Below, piece by piece: positions 1-7,574 of a stretch of 64,000 nt of DNA. Each line of letters opens with the position of its first letter. Position 1 is the stretch's first letter. The stretch is from Candidatus Melainabacteria bacterium. GTDB taxonomy: Bacteria; Cyanobacteriota; Vampirovibrionia; 2-02-FULL-35-15. The notes under the pieces were generated by a model. The model did no database searches. It worked only from the letters and a program-made list of their open reading frames with translations, and was not told the DNA's origin. The position numbers and the translations under genes were made by a program. The stretch covers positions 62,001 to 126,000 of the forward strand of contig JAHFBF010000003.1 in assembly GCA_023250195.1 (NCBI GenBank), written 5' to 3'.

Positions 1-635
1 TCATTGTCAAATATTTTTCCATTTTCGAAATCTTCTTTTAAACGTTCAAAAACAGTAATGCCTGGTGCAATAGCAAGAAAATGTCTTGGCATTGGTGAGT
101 TAGATTCGTAAAGAGAGTGGAAATAACTCCAGACGATTGCAAGACTCATTACTTTTGTTTTTCCAGCACCAGTTGCAATTTTAAAGGCATATCTAGTCCA
201 GAGTTCTTCTTCCGGGCTTATACCTGCAGATTCTATTTCGCTATCATCTCCACTAAATTCATAAATAAGAGAGGATAAATTATCTATATTTCTGCATTCT
301 TTTAGATAAATTAATGTTTCAATTGCTTCACGCTGACAAAAGTAATATTTAAATGGGTTACTTTCACCATCACTACTTTTAATAGTGTGATCTCTAAAAA
401 ACCAGTGATGCAAAAGTTCTCTTGTAGTTTCGGATGCACCAGGATAACTATTGTTTCTCCACTCTTTAACCCAAGCTCTTAAATTCTGAGCAATTGTAAT
501 AGGGCTTGGTCTGCGTGCATTAATTATTTGGGCTGGAGTACCCGGTGTTATAGATTTTATTCTATGCTTTGTTGGTTCTTCATATGGAGCAAACAAGGAC
601 TCTAGTGCTGAAGGATTAATTACATGTTTAGTCAT
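1..635 (-). CDS. Type III-like restriction enzyme, DEAD/DEAH helicase (Res) subunit, N-terminal part
   Basis: The gene runs off the left edge, so only about the first 211 residues are seen and the ORF track omits it. It starts at ATG 635, overlapping the stop of the methyltransferase gene by 8 bp, so the two are translationally coupled. Reading the minus strand gives a Q-motif-like FCQREA (about residue 99) and a Walker A ATGAGKT (154-160), followed by a conserved-looking [13 protein letters not shown] block, as in the superfamily 2 translocase subunit of type III systems. With the Mod-like partner it should cut invading DNA after ATP-dependent translocation. The nuclease domain would lie outside the window, so whether it is intact cannot be judged. 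Confidence 0.85.
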   Translation of the reverse strand, partial: MTKHVINPSALESLFAPYEEPTKHRIKSITPGTPAQIINARRPSPITIAQNLRAWVKEWRNNSYPGASETTRELLHHWFFRDHTIKSSDGESNPFKYYFCQREAIETLIYLKECRNIDNLSSLIYEFSGDDSEIESAGISPEEELWTRYAFKIATGAGKTKVMSLAIVWSYFHSLYESNSPMPRHFLAIAPGITVFERLKEDFENGKIFDN

Positions 636-2613
636 AATCAATGTCCACAGTTATCGAAGTATCTGCTCCAAAAACATCAATAACTTTTACACAAGCAGTA
701 TATTTCCCTTTTTTAGGATAAACATAATTTTGATCTGAGATCAATTTGAGAGTTCTATCTTTCCTTGTTCGATAATCTTGCCAGTGATGTTCAAATGGCT
801 TTCCAGGCTTATAATCAAAGTCCACTGCCCAAAAATCAATAAAGTCAAATCCATTGTCTGATGCACGCTCCCTTAATGCTTTTAGTTCTTTTTCAGGCAC
901 TTCAGCAAGTGAGGGAATGTAATCAGTTAACTTAATATCTACCGTCTTTTTTCCTTTATCCCCTTTTTGATAAACGGGTTTCGCCTCCAAAAGGGCTATT
1001 TCGAAAAATACAACTTCACTTCTATTCTTTTCCATTATTTCCCTAGGTATTTTTACAAGCTTTATTTTTATATTTTCTTCAGCCTCGATTTCACTACAGA
1101 TAAACTTTAAGTCCATTTCAAATTCCCATGCAAGTAAATGAACTTCTTTTGCTCCTAATTCCCTAGCAGACTTAGCAACAACTTTTACCTCATCTCGTGT
1201 TAGAAGAGTATCAATATTATCCACGTGGACGAGTGCCTGTCCTTTTTTACCATGTATAAGAGGTGATGGAGGATCGTTTATTTCCTCTGCCTTATAAAAT
1301 TTAAGTACAAGTTTCCTATGCTCTTCATCTGCCCCTTGTAGATCTTTCATCTGCCACCACTGGCGTTCATAGCGACCCAGATTATAAACATCAAATGAAC
1401 GATAAGATTTTTCTTCTTTGTAAAGCTGTCTTTGAACTTCAATTAATCTTTTACGTGATGTATGAATAGCAAAACGTCCTAGATCAGCCATAACCCAGCG
1501 ACGTCCAAGTTTCTCAGCAACAGCACCAGTAGTACCACTCCCACAAAACAAGTCTGCAACTATACCACCTTCGGTTGAGGATGCTTTTATAATTCTTTCT
1601 AGTAAAGCTTCAGGTTTTTGAGTAGGATAATCTACTCTTTCAGTAGCCCCCGATTGTATAGATTGTATATCAAACCATACATCTTCTGGTGTTTTCCCTT
1701 CATCCAAATAATATCTGTATAATTTTTTTTTCCCCGTTCCCCATTTTTCTACATATTCTCTACCATCTTTATCAATACCCATTCTTCCACCATAATTTTT
1801 GCCTGATTCATCCTGCTTGTGTGGTGTAAACGGTAATCTCACAGCATCTTCATTGAATAAGGGATTCGAAGTTTTACCATATAAAAAAATCGTATTGTGT
1901 TTCCTTGCAAAGTACTTCTGTCCTTTCCCACCTTGACTAAAGTACCAAATAATTTCATTTATAAAATTTCCTTTACCAAAAATTTCGTCAAGTATGGAAT
2001 TGATATAACTGTTTACTCTCCAATCACAGTGAATATAAACAGATCCCCTATCACTCAGAAGTTCTTTAATCAAACCAAGACGTTCATATATCATTTGAAT
2101 ATAAGAATCAGTTCCTTTCCCCCAAATATCTTTATAAGCAACAGATTCTATGATGGATTGTTCTTTGTTAATTTCATCATCATCATCGCTACCTATAGGA
2201 ACATCCATTGTAAAATCTGCCCCGACATCAAATGGTGGATCTATATAAATTAAGTCAATTTTTCCTTTGAAGTCTTTTAACAAGCTTGCCATTACAAGCT
2301 TATTGTCACCCCAAATAAGCATGTTTCTAAAATCATCTTTTTTCTTTTTCTCAAGAAGTAAATTAAGTTTAGTTTGGTCTTTATTTTCATTAGAAGCTCT
2401 AAGCCTGCTGATAGGTTCATCTACGTTTTCTATTCTTTGCATTGGCATTGCCATTCCAGCGATGTCAACTTCTCTACGGTTACCCCATTCATCGTATTTA
2501 CCTTCCCAGATAAGTTCTGTTTTTCTGGTACTTAAAGGGTGAGGATTACCAGGCCCATACTTTATTTGGGTTTCCTCTTTTTTTGTTTTAGTTTCTTTTA
2601 ACTCGATAGCCAT
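628..2613 (-). CDS. Type III-like site-specific DNA methyltransferase (Mod subunit)
   Basis: A 661-aa adenine/cytosine-N4 methyltransferase of the beta class: the catalytic motif DPPF (125-128) comes before the SAM-binding motif FCGSGTTG (about residue 360), with the target-recognition region between and after them. It should methylate the host recognition site and supply sequence specificity to the coupled Res subunit. The lysine-rich N-terminus (KETKTKKEE) is probably disordered. It is transcribed away from the WYL regulator gene, from a shared 196-bp intergenic region that contains a perfect palindrome; this suggests, but does not prove, shared control. The recognition sequence cannot be read from the protein. 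Confidence 0.9.
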   Translation of the reverse strand: MAIELKETKTKKEETQIKYGPGNPHPLSTRKTELIWEGKYDEWGNRREVDIAGMAMPMQRIENVDEPISRLRASNENKDQTKLNLLLEKKKKDDFRNMLIWGDNKLVMASLLKDFKGKIDLIYIDPPFDVGADFTMDVPIGSDDDDEINKEQSIIESVAYKDIWGKGTDSYIQMIYERLGLIKELLSDRGSVYIHCDWRVNSYINSILDEIFGKGNFINEIIWYFSQGGKGQKYFARKHNTIFLYGKTSNPLFNEDAVRLPFTPHKQDESGKNYGGRMGIDKDGREYVEKWGTGKKKLYRYYLDEGKTPEDVWFDIQSIQSGATERVDYPTQKPEALLERIIKASSTEGGIVADLFCGSGTTGAVAEKLGRRWVMADLGRFAIHTSRKRLIEVQRQLYKEEKSYRSFDVYNLGRYERQWWQMKDLQGADEEHRKLVLKFYKAEEINDPPSPLIHGKKGQALVHVDNIDTLLTRDEVKVVAKSARELGAKEVHLLAWEFEMDLKFICSEIEAEENIKIKLVKIPREIMEKNRSEVVFFEIALLEAKPVYQKGDKGKKTVDIKLTDYIPSLAEVPEKELKALRERASDNGFDFIDFWAVDFDYKPGKPFEHHWQDYRTRKDRTLKLISDQNYVYPKKGKYTACVKVIDVFGADTSITVDIDYD

Positions 2614-2756
2614 AATTTACCTTGTTTTAAAAAGCTAACTAAAATTATAGTTTAGTTTGCCTAATAATCCTACGAAAATACAGATCCTGCTTGAAAGCAA
2701 CATAAAGATCCTTCACTGTAACCTTCATTATGTTACAGTCTAAATGTTTTAGATAC

Positions 2757-2775
2757 TCTATCAATTTTTGATAGA
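2757..2775. promoter_or_regulatory. Palindromic operator, copy 1, between R-M genes and WYL regulator
   Basis: TCTATCAA-TTT-TTGATAGA: perfect 8-bp arms with a 3-nt centre, 35 bp before the WYL gene and 144 bp before the divergent methyltransferase gene. The same palindrome recurs directly downstream of the regulator (3764-3782) and I found it nowhere else in the window. A binding site for the regulator is the simplest reading. Confidence 0.7.
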
Positions 2776-2809
2776 AGTAAAATTATATTTGTTTCTATTA
2801 TTTTATTAA

Positions 2810-3757
2810 ATGGTAATGTTAAAAAATCCAGATTCACAAGACAGGCAAAGAGAAATTGTTTTTGCTCTTTTAAATGGAGCTAAAACTGTAAGAGAACTCG
2901 ATAGTTGGATTACTGAAAGACTAAAACTTAAAGAAATAATTTCTGAGCCTACAAGAAACAGAGATCTGAAAGAGCTAAGGGAAAAAGGATATGAAATTAC
3001 TGTTGAAAAACAATCAGATTTAAGCCAACCAGTTTATAAGCTAAATAATTTTGAACTGTCTTTTCCATTTGTTCAGGAAGATTTGTGTATGCTTCTTGAG
3101 CTCATAAATCTTGGTTTTGAAATGAAACTATTGAAAGATCAAGCTCTTTTAGATAAAGTAAAAGAATATGCAACATTAATTAATACTAAAAAAGGCCAGG
3201 TAAGAATGGACGTTTTTGACAGGCTTACAAAACTTGAACATGAAGACCTGAAAAGAATTAGAACAGGAATTAACAAAAGATGTGCAATAGAGTTCGTTTA
3301 TAACAGACCTTCAGACAATAAGCATGTAGAGATTAAAGGCTACCCAAAAGAAATAGTTTTAATGGACAAGTTTTTATATTTAATCTTAAAAGTTGAAAAA
3401 CCTATTAAATGGAGAGAATACAGACTAGATAAAATACTGCCACCTAAAAATGAAAAGTATATTGTTTTGCATAAGAGAAATATAGATCCTGATCCAATTG
3501 ATTCAAAACCAAAGACATATTTGAAATGTAGAGTATTACCTCCATTAGCTAATTTCTTTGAACCGCAAGTTTGGGGATTAACTCATAGTAAAAAAGAAGA
3601 TAGCGGATCAATTATTTATTCAGGCTATGTAGCTAAATCCAGGTTCAGAGTTTTAAAAGATGCATTAGCTTTTCTGCCACACATACAAATACTTGAAGAT
3701 GCAGAACTTGCCAAAGAGTTCAAGGAAATCATAGAAAGATCATATAAATTGCTTTAA
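2810..3757 (+). CDS. WYL-domain transcriptional regulator (winged HTH-WYL)
   Basis: 315 aa. Residues 1-70 form a winged-helix DNA-binding region (PTRNRDLKELREKGYEI is a recognition-helix/wing signature). Residues about 150-215 form a WYL sensor domain (IEFVYNRPS ... KWREYRLDKI), and the C-terminal 90 residues resemble the WCX extension. This architecture is that of BrxR/CapW-type repressors, which control phage-defence operons and are thought to respond to nucleic acids or nucleotides. Its position fits: it is divergent from a type III R-M pair and bounded on both sides by the same palindrome. No strong Shine-Dalgarno is seen; ATG 2816 is an alternative start. The regulator class is well supported, the target genes are inference. 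Confidence 0.85.
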   Translation: MVMLKNPDSQDRQREIVFALLNGAKTVRELDSWITERLKLKEIISEPTRNRDLKELREKGYEITVEKQSDLSQPVYKLNNFELSFPFVQEDLCMLLELINLGFEMKLLKDQALLDKVKEYATLINTKKGQVRMDVFDRLTKLEHEDLKRIRTGINKRCAIEFVYNRPSDNKHVEIKGYPKEIVLMDKFLYLILKVEKPIKWREYRLDKILPPKNEKYIVLHKRNIDPDPIDSKPKTYLKCRVLPPLANFFEPQVWGLTHSKKEDSGSIIYSGYVAKSRFRVLKDALAFLPHIQILEDAELAKEFKEIIERSYKLL

Positions 3758-3762
3758 ATATC

Positions 3763-3783
3763 CTCTATCAATATTTGATAGAG
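3763..3783. promoter_or_regulatory. Palindromic operator, copy 2, upstream of the 3838 gene
   Basis: CTCTATCAA-TAT-TTGATAGAG: 9-bp perfect arms with a 3-nt centre, 6 bp after the regulator's stop and 55 bp before the next start. Its arms match copy 1 at 2757, and the second arm also resembles a -35 hexamer (TTGATA). It probably places the downstream plus-strand genes under the WYL regulator. Confidence 0.7.
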
Positions 3784-3837
3784 ACCTACTTAAAAAAGAT
3801 CATATACTATTTGTAGAAACTGTGGAGGTTAGACATT

Positions 3838-4116
3838 ATGAGATATTTTATTTTTGCTATTATCCTTTCAATGTGCCCAATGGCCTCAATTGCTGACAAT
3901 CTTACAAGTCAGCAGATTGGTAGTTTTACTTATACAAATGGTTTTGTTAATGGTCAAAGTTACAATACAACAACTCAAAAGATAGGTGGCTTTGAATACA
4001 CAAATGGTTTTTATGGAAACCAACCAATTAACACCTCTACACAGCAGATAGGAAACTTTAAATATACAAACGGTAATTTAGGAGGACTTGGATTATCAGA
4101 TGACTATAACCAGTAG
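3838..4116 (+). CDS. Small secreted repeat protein with three QxIGxFxYTNG units
   Basis: 92 aa. The N-terminus has a signal peptide (hydrophobic core FIFAIILSMCPMASIA, probable cleavage near residue 20). The rest is three tandem units of about 22 residues, each starting (S/T)Q(Q/K)IG(S/G/N)F.YTNG and followed by an Asn/Gly/Thr-rich stretch. GGAGG lies 9 nt before the ATG. It is the first gene after the second WYL operator, so it may be the regulated gene. I cannot name a function; the regular repeat suggests a small beta-rich exported protein. Confidence 0.7.
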   Translation: MRYFIFAIILSMCPMASIADNLTSQQIGSFTYTNGFVNGQSYNTTTQKIGGFEYTNGFYGNQPINTSTQQIGNFKYTNGNLGGLGLSDDYNQ

Positions 4117-4125
4117 GGTGAAATT

Positions 4126-4551
4126 ATGACAATAAAGTTTAGTCAAAAAATATTCAAATGCTCAGGCTGTAAAGCTGAGTTCATTCCTTTTGACAAAGAG
4201 CATAAGTGTCCACAGTGTCATAAGAAAGTAAACAAGTGCATTCACGAGTTTATACCAATGGTTAAATATACAATGCTTTGTAATAAGAAAATCTATGGTA
4301 AATATCTGCCGGGTTCATATGGAATATACTCCCTAATGGATTATATCCAAACAACTATTTTTAATATCTTTGATTTGGCAGAGGCTAAAAAAATCAAAAA
4401 CAGAGAAAGATTTATTGATAGATACTTTGAGAATAAGTTTTGGAAGAAAAGAAAATACTTAAAAGCTCATGTAAGAGATATTGCACATAAAATTAGCAAT
4501 GAGCTAGAACTCAATAATAATAAAGGGCAAAACCAATGGGAAAACAATTAA
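4126..4551 (+). CDS. Hypothetical zinc-ribbon protein
   Basis: 141 aa, starting 9 nt after the preceding stop with GGGTG as ribosome site. The N-terminal 35 residues hold a CxxC...CxxC zinc ribbon (CSGCKAEF ... CPQCHKK). The remainder is a basic helical region (KKIKNRERFIDRYFENKFW), possibly nucleic-acid binding. Its last 16 bp overlap the nuclease gene that follows, so the two are likely co-translated. No family is recognised. Confidence 0.6.
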   Translation: MTIKFSQKIFKCSGCKAEFIPFDKEHKCPQCHKKVNKCIHEFIPMVKYTMLCNKKIYGKYLPGSYGIYSLMDYIQTTIFNIFDLAEAKKIKNRERFIDRYFENKFWKKRKYLKAHVRDIAHKISNELELNNNKGQNQWENN

Positions 4552-5213
4552 CAAAAAATGGACAAATAAAATTATCACCATCTGCTTTAAGTCTTTTTAA
4601 AGAGTGCCCAAGATGCTTCTGGCTTCACTACAAGCAAGATATAAAAAGACCCAGTGGAGCTTTTCCTTCTATTACTGGTGGAATGGATCGTGTAATTAAA
4701 GATTATTTTGATACCTATAGAGGAGCTTTACCACCAGAGCTCGAAGGAAAAATTAAAGGCAATTTAATACCTGACGTTGAACTTTTAAAGAAATGGAGAC
4801 ATTGGAAATCTGGGCTTGAGTATATTGATGATTCAATAGGTGCAAAAATATATGGTGCTCTTGATGATTGCCTGGTAGATGATGGTGTTTATATTCCTCT
4901 TGATTATAAAACCAGAGGTTCAGCTCCAAAAAGTGGAGACAGTGAAAAATACTATCAAACACAGCTAGATACATACGCGTTGGTTTTAAAAGTTAATGGT
5001 TATCCTGTAAAAGACATAGCTTATCTCATATATTACTTTCCTGAAAAAGCAGAAAACCATGGCGTAGTTAAGTTTAATATTCAGCCTGTAGAACTAAAGG
5101 CTTCACCGGACAATGCAAAGAGGCTCTTCGAAGAAGCGGTTAATATTCTAAAAGCAGACATGCCAGCAGTTAATAAGTCATGTGATTTTTGTAGCTGGAG
5201 AAATGGTGCTTAA
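4536..5213 (+). CDS. PD-(D/E)XK nuclease, Cas4/RecB-like, with putative Fe-S cysteines
   Basis: 225 aa. It opens with LSPSALSLFKECPRCFWL, the entry helix typical of RecB/Cas4-type nucleases. Active-site candidates are D110, D123 and K125 (LDYKTRG), then the QxxxY motif QTQLDTY (143-147). Cysteines 24, 27, 216 and 219 (CPRC ... CDFC) could hold a [4Fe-4S] cluster as in Cas4 and AddB, although the usual spacing is one N-terminal plus three C-terminal cysteines. No cas genes or CRISPR array are present. It may process DNA ends for the element or act in defence. The family assignment is firm, the role is inference. Confidence 0.8.
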   Translation: MGKQLTKNGQIKLSPSALSLFKECPRCFWLHYKQDIKRPSGAFPSITGGMDRVIKDYFDTYRGALPPELEGKIKGNLIPDVELLKKWRHWKSGLEYIDDSIGAKIYGALDDCLVDDGVYIPLDYKTRGSAPKSGDSEKYYQTQLDTYALVLKVNGYPVKDIAYLIYYFPEKAENHGVVKFNIQPVELKASPDNAKRLFEEAVNILKADMPAVNKSCDFCSWRNGA

Positions 5214-5260
5214 ACAATGATAAAACTAAGAGTAGGAGTAATCAGATACGAAATAATTAA

Positions 5261-6091
5261 ATGAAAATAACTAAAAAAAACTTTTTGATTTCTTTCTCTA
5301 TAGCTATTACAGCATTTTTCACTTTTATTTATTTCAGCTCTGCTCATAGAAGTACAGATATAAGTTTCCTTGATAGAGCAGTACAAAAATATGCTAACTT
5401 TCAAAACGTAAAATCAGGCAATGTTCTCAGAGAATATCACCCAAATGGAAAACTTAAATCAGAGTTTAGGTATGTTAATGGCATAAAAGAAGGTACATTT
5501 AAATACTATTTTGATAATGGTTCTTTACAAGGAATCGGAACTTTCATTCATGGAGAACTGAATGGAGAGCATAAAGGCTTTTATAAGAATGGAATGTTAG
5601 AAGGAGTTATTTATTTTAAAGATTCTGTTCCTCAAGGAAAAGTTGTTAGATTTTATGAAAATGGAAATAAAAGATCAGATGCTGTTTATAAAAATGGACT
5701 TATAGTGGAAGAATGCATTTACTACGAAAACGGAAATAACAAATCAGAAGCTTTCTATGAAAATGATGTTTTGGTAAAACTAAGTCTTTATAATGAAAAA
5801 GGCATAATTCAGTCTATTGGAAATTATAAGAATGATATGAGAGATGGTTATTATAAGGTTTACTTTGAAAGTGGAGTTCTAAAAGAGGAAGGGATCTATA
5901 AAAATGATAAATTAGATGGAATATCAAGAGTTTATGATGAGGATAGTTCTTTGGCTTGTGAAGATGTATTTGAAGATGGCATTCTACTGCATAGAAAAGA
6001 GTTTGATAATAATGGAATATTGCTTGATGAGCAGGAATTCAACAAAAATGGTGAGATAACATCTATAAAAAATGAACCAGCTGCAGTATAG
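5261..6091 (+). CDS. MORN-2/YwqK-like repeat protein with N-terminal membrane anchor
   Basis: 276 aa. Residues 5-28 form a hydrophobic anchor or signal (FLISFSIAITAFFTFIYF). The rest is about eight units of the form YxNGxxxGxxxxYxxNG (REYHPNGKLKSEF, KYYFDNGSLQG, RFYENGNKRS), the MORN-2 repeat seen in proteins annotated as YwqK-family antitoxins and in many exported proteins. It begins 47 nt after the nuclease gene and probably shares its transcript. No toxin partner is recognisable, so I do not call it an antitoxin. Confidence 0.75.
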   Translation: MKITKKNFLISFSIAITAFFTFIYFSSAHRSTDISFLDRAVQKYANFQNVKSGNVLREYHPNGKLKSEFRYVNGIKEGTFKYYFDNGSLQGIGTFIHGELNGEHKGFYKNGMLEGVIYFKDSVPQGKVVRFYENGNKRSDAVYKNGLIVEECIYYENGNNKSEAFYENDVLVKLSLYNEKGIIQSIGNYKNDMRDGYYKVYFESGVLKEEGIYKNDKLDGISRVYDEDSSLACEDVFEDGILLHRKEFDNNGILLDEQEFNKNGEITSIKNEPAAV

Positions 6092-6109
6092 CTAAGGAGT
6101 TAAAAGCTG

Positions 6110-6259
6110 ATGTTGAAGAATAAAATGAAAAAAAACAAAGAGAATAAACCTGAAATTATAGAGGAGCTTATACCAATGACGGAGGAACAGCTTGAAGAAA
6201 CTATTGAAAAACTAACTCAGATCTATGCACTGGTTTATGGATGGGAGCCTAAGAATTAA
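6110..6259 (+). CDS. Small hypothetical acidic protein (49 aa)
   Basis: Absent from the ORF track. It begins at ATG 6110 after AAGGAG (12 nt upstream) and encodes a lysine-rich start, an acidic helix (MTEEQLEETIEKLTQIYAL) and a short tail ending GWEPKN. It starts 18 nt after the MORN gene and probably belongs to the same transcript. Function unknown. Confidence 0.5.
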   Translation: MLKNKMKKNKENKPEIIEELIPMTEEQLEETIEKLTQIYALVYGWEPKN

Positions 6260-6561
6260 TTTTCATTTGAGCAAATTAAATTATTAAATTATCCAATATG
6301 GGTTAGGTATGCATCTGATATATGAAAAATACTAAGGTTCTAACCTATAACATTTTGTATTTAAAGTAAGTTCCCTTGATCCGATATGTATAATTTATTA
6401 GTTTTCTTTTTCAATTATTGTATTGGATATAGTATGAAAACTTATAACAATGCCCAGGACTCAATCCTTCAAATAGAAACCACACCAGACATAGGTTTTA
6501 TCAAGAGGGCCGTGTATTAATGCGTTCTGGGGCTACCGGGGATCATCTGGATGAGTAGTTT
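6260..6561. other. Intergenic stretch between co-directional cargo genes and XRE repressor
   Basis: About 300 bp without an ORF I trust. It carries a short GC-richer segment near 6490-6560 (GGGGCTACCGGGGATCATC) that differs from the AT-rich surroundings and could be an RNA or a terminator, but I could not draw a convincing fold. Confidence 0.3.
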
Positions 6562-6804
6562 TTAATGATATAGTACATCCTCGGGGGTAATATCATAAAC
6601 TAAACACAAAGCTCCTAAAATATCTGCTCGGCAAGAAATATTACCAGTTTCTATTTTCCCTAGATTTGCTAATGAACATTTAACCCTTAAATCTTTTAAT
6701 TCTTCAATTACTACACATAAAGGCATATCTTTTGATTCTCTTGCAGATCTTAACGTTTTTCCTATGGCAGATTGTCTTTTTAGCCTTCTCATATTTGAGA
6801 ACAT
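6562..6804 (-). CDS. XRE-family (Cro/CI-type) HTH repressor
   Basis: 80 aa, nearly all one helix-turn-helix domain: IGKTLRSARESKDMPLCVV, then SLANLGKIETGNISCRAD for the recognition helix, ending with LCLVYDITPEDVL as in SinR/Xre proteins. It is divergent from the membrane-protein gene at 6871. Two copies of one palindrome lie at its own start and in front of the divergent gene. Start uncertain: ATG 6804 or ATG 6792, neither with a clear ribosome site. Likely an autoregulating switch inside the element. Confidence 0.8.
   Translation of the reverse strand: MFSNMRRLKRQSAIGKTLRSARESKDMPLCVVIEELKDLRVKCSLANLGKIETGNISCRADILGALCLVYDITPEDVLYH
6786..6801. promoter_or_regulatory. XRE operator, copy 1
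   Basis: TTCTCATATTTGAGAA: 6-bp perfect arms around TATT. It lies within the first codons of the repressor gene, an arrangement that would block its own transcription. An identical 16-mer starts 43 bp away, about four helical turns. Confidence 0.7.
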
Positions 6805-6828
6805 TATGATAGGATTTGTAAAAGTGCT

Positions 6829-6844
6829 TTCTCATATTTGAGAA
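6829..6844. promoter_or_regulatory. XRE operator, copy 2
   Basis: A second exact TTCTCATATTTGAGAA, 27 bp before ATG 6871 of the divergent membrane-protein gene. The TTG start given by the ORF track (6838) lies inside this site, which is one reason to prefer ATG 6871. Confidence 0.7.
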
Positions 6845-6870
6845 ATCTAAATCAATCAGAGAGGGAAAAC

Positions 6871-7281
6871 ATGGAATTAGCGTTTCAAATAGCAATAGGG
6901 ATAGTAATGGCTATTTTTATACTGGCTTTATTACCTTTTGCTCTTTATCTTGCTGTAGTTTTAATTTGTTTACTGATCTTTTTGGGGATAGGAGCTTATG
7001 CTATTAATAAATTCCCATTTTTTACTGTGATAATGGTAATTGCAGCTTGTACAGTTTATTTCTTTAGAAACAAGCTTGAAAAGTATAAAGAGTTTTGGAC
7101 AAAGAAACCAATAAATAAGGATGTTGAAACAAAACAAATTGATACTGCTGATACTACTGTTGATGAAATGTCAGATAATCAAATTGAAGATGATAGCAGT
7201 ATTCCTGATGGCTTATCAGAGGAACAAGTAAAAGATAGAATTGAAAAAATATTAGATGAACATAAAAGAAAGTCTATGTAA
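6871..7281 (+). CDS. Small membrane protein with acidic cytoplasmic tail
   Basis: 136 aa from ATG 6871, preferred over TTG 6838 because GAGAGGG precedes it and the TTG is inside the operator. Two hydrophobic segments (about residues 3-40 and 43-62; FILALLPFALYLAVVLICLLIFLG and FFTVIMVIAACTVYFF) are followed by an acidic, Asp/Glu-rich tail and a short charged helix (EEQVKDRIEKILDEHKRK). It is under the divergent XRE repressor. Unknown function; a repressor-controlled small membrane protein on a mobile element could be a superinfection or maintenance factor, but that is speculation. Confidence 0.6.
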   Translation: MELAFQIAIGIVMAIFILALLPFALYLAVVLICLLIFLGIGAYAINKFPFFTVIMVIAACTVYFFRNKLEKYKEFWTKKPINKDVETKQIDTADTTVDEMSDNQIEDDSSIPDGLSEEQVKDRIEKILDEHKRKSM

Positions 7282-7455
7282 CCATTAAAATACTTTCTTG
7301 TAGCAGTTGTTACTTTATATACTTTGTACGGTTTTTATCGAAGCACCACCAAGAAGTTTGGCATAGTAGAGAGGTACTTGAAAGTAATAAGTAGGATATA
7401 TATGTTTAAATTTCTTACCGCCTTAGTAATAGTTGCTGGTAGTAATTTGATTTAA
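7282..7455 (+). other. In-frame open stretch after the stop of the 6871 gene
   Basis: Directly after the TAA at 7279-7281 the same frame stays open for 57 codons and encodes two hydrophobic stretches (KYFLVAVVTLYTLYGFY and MFKFLTALVIVAGSNLI) around a basic stretch. It has no normal start at its beginning; ATG 7399 would give only the last segment. It may be a separate small membrane peptide with an unusual start or the C-terminus of an interrupted longer gene. The rest of 7456-7574 is AT-rich with nothing recognisable. Confidence 0.3.
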
Positions 7456-7574
7456 ATAGATCTTTTTCAAATTTCAGTAGTTTTACCGAACGTAAATACT
7501 TTATTATTCAACAAAAGTAAACTAAAGTTGTGTGGAAATATTGTTTTTATTAACTTTTACATCTTTTACTTTTT

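Noticed and set aside
5261-6091. MORN-repeat protein as antitoxin of a toxin-antitoxin pair
   Set aside because: The YwqK antitoxin name is inherited from database labels; no toxin-like gene is adjacent.
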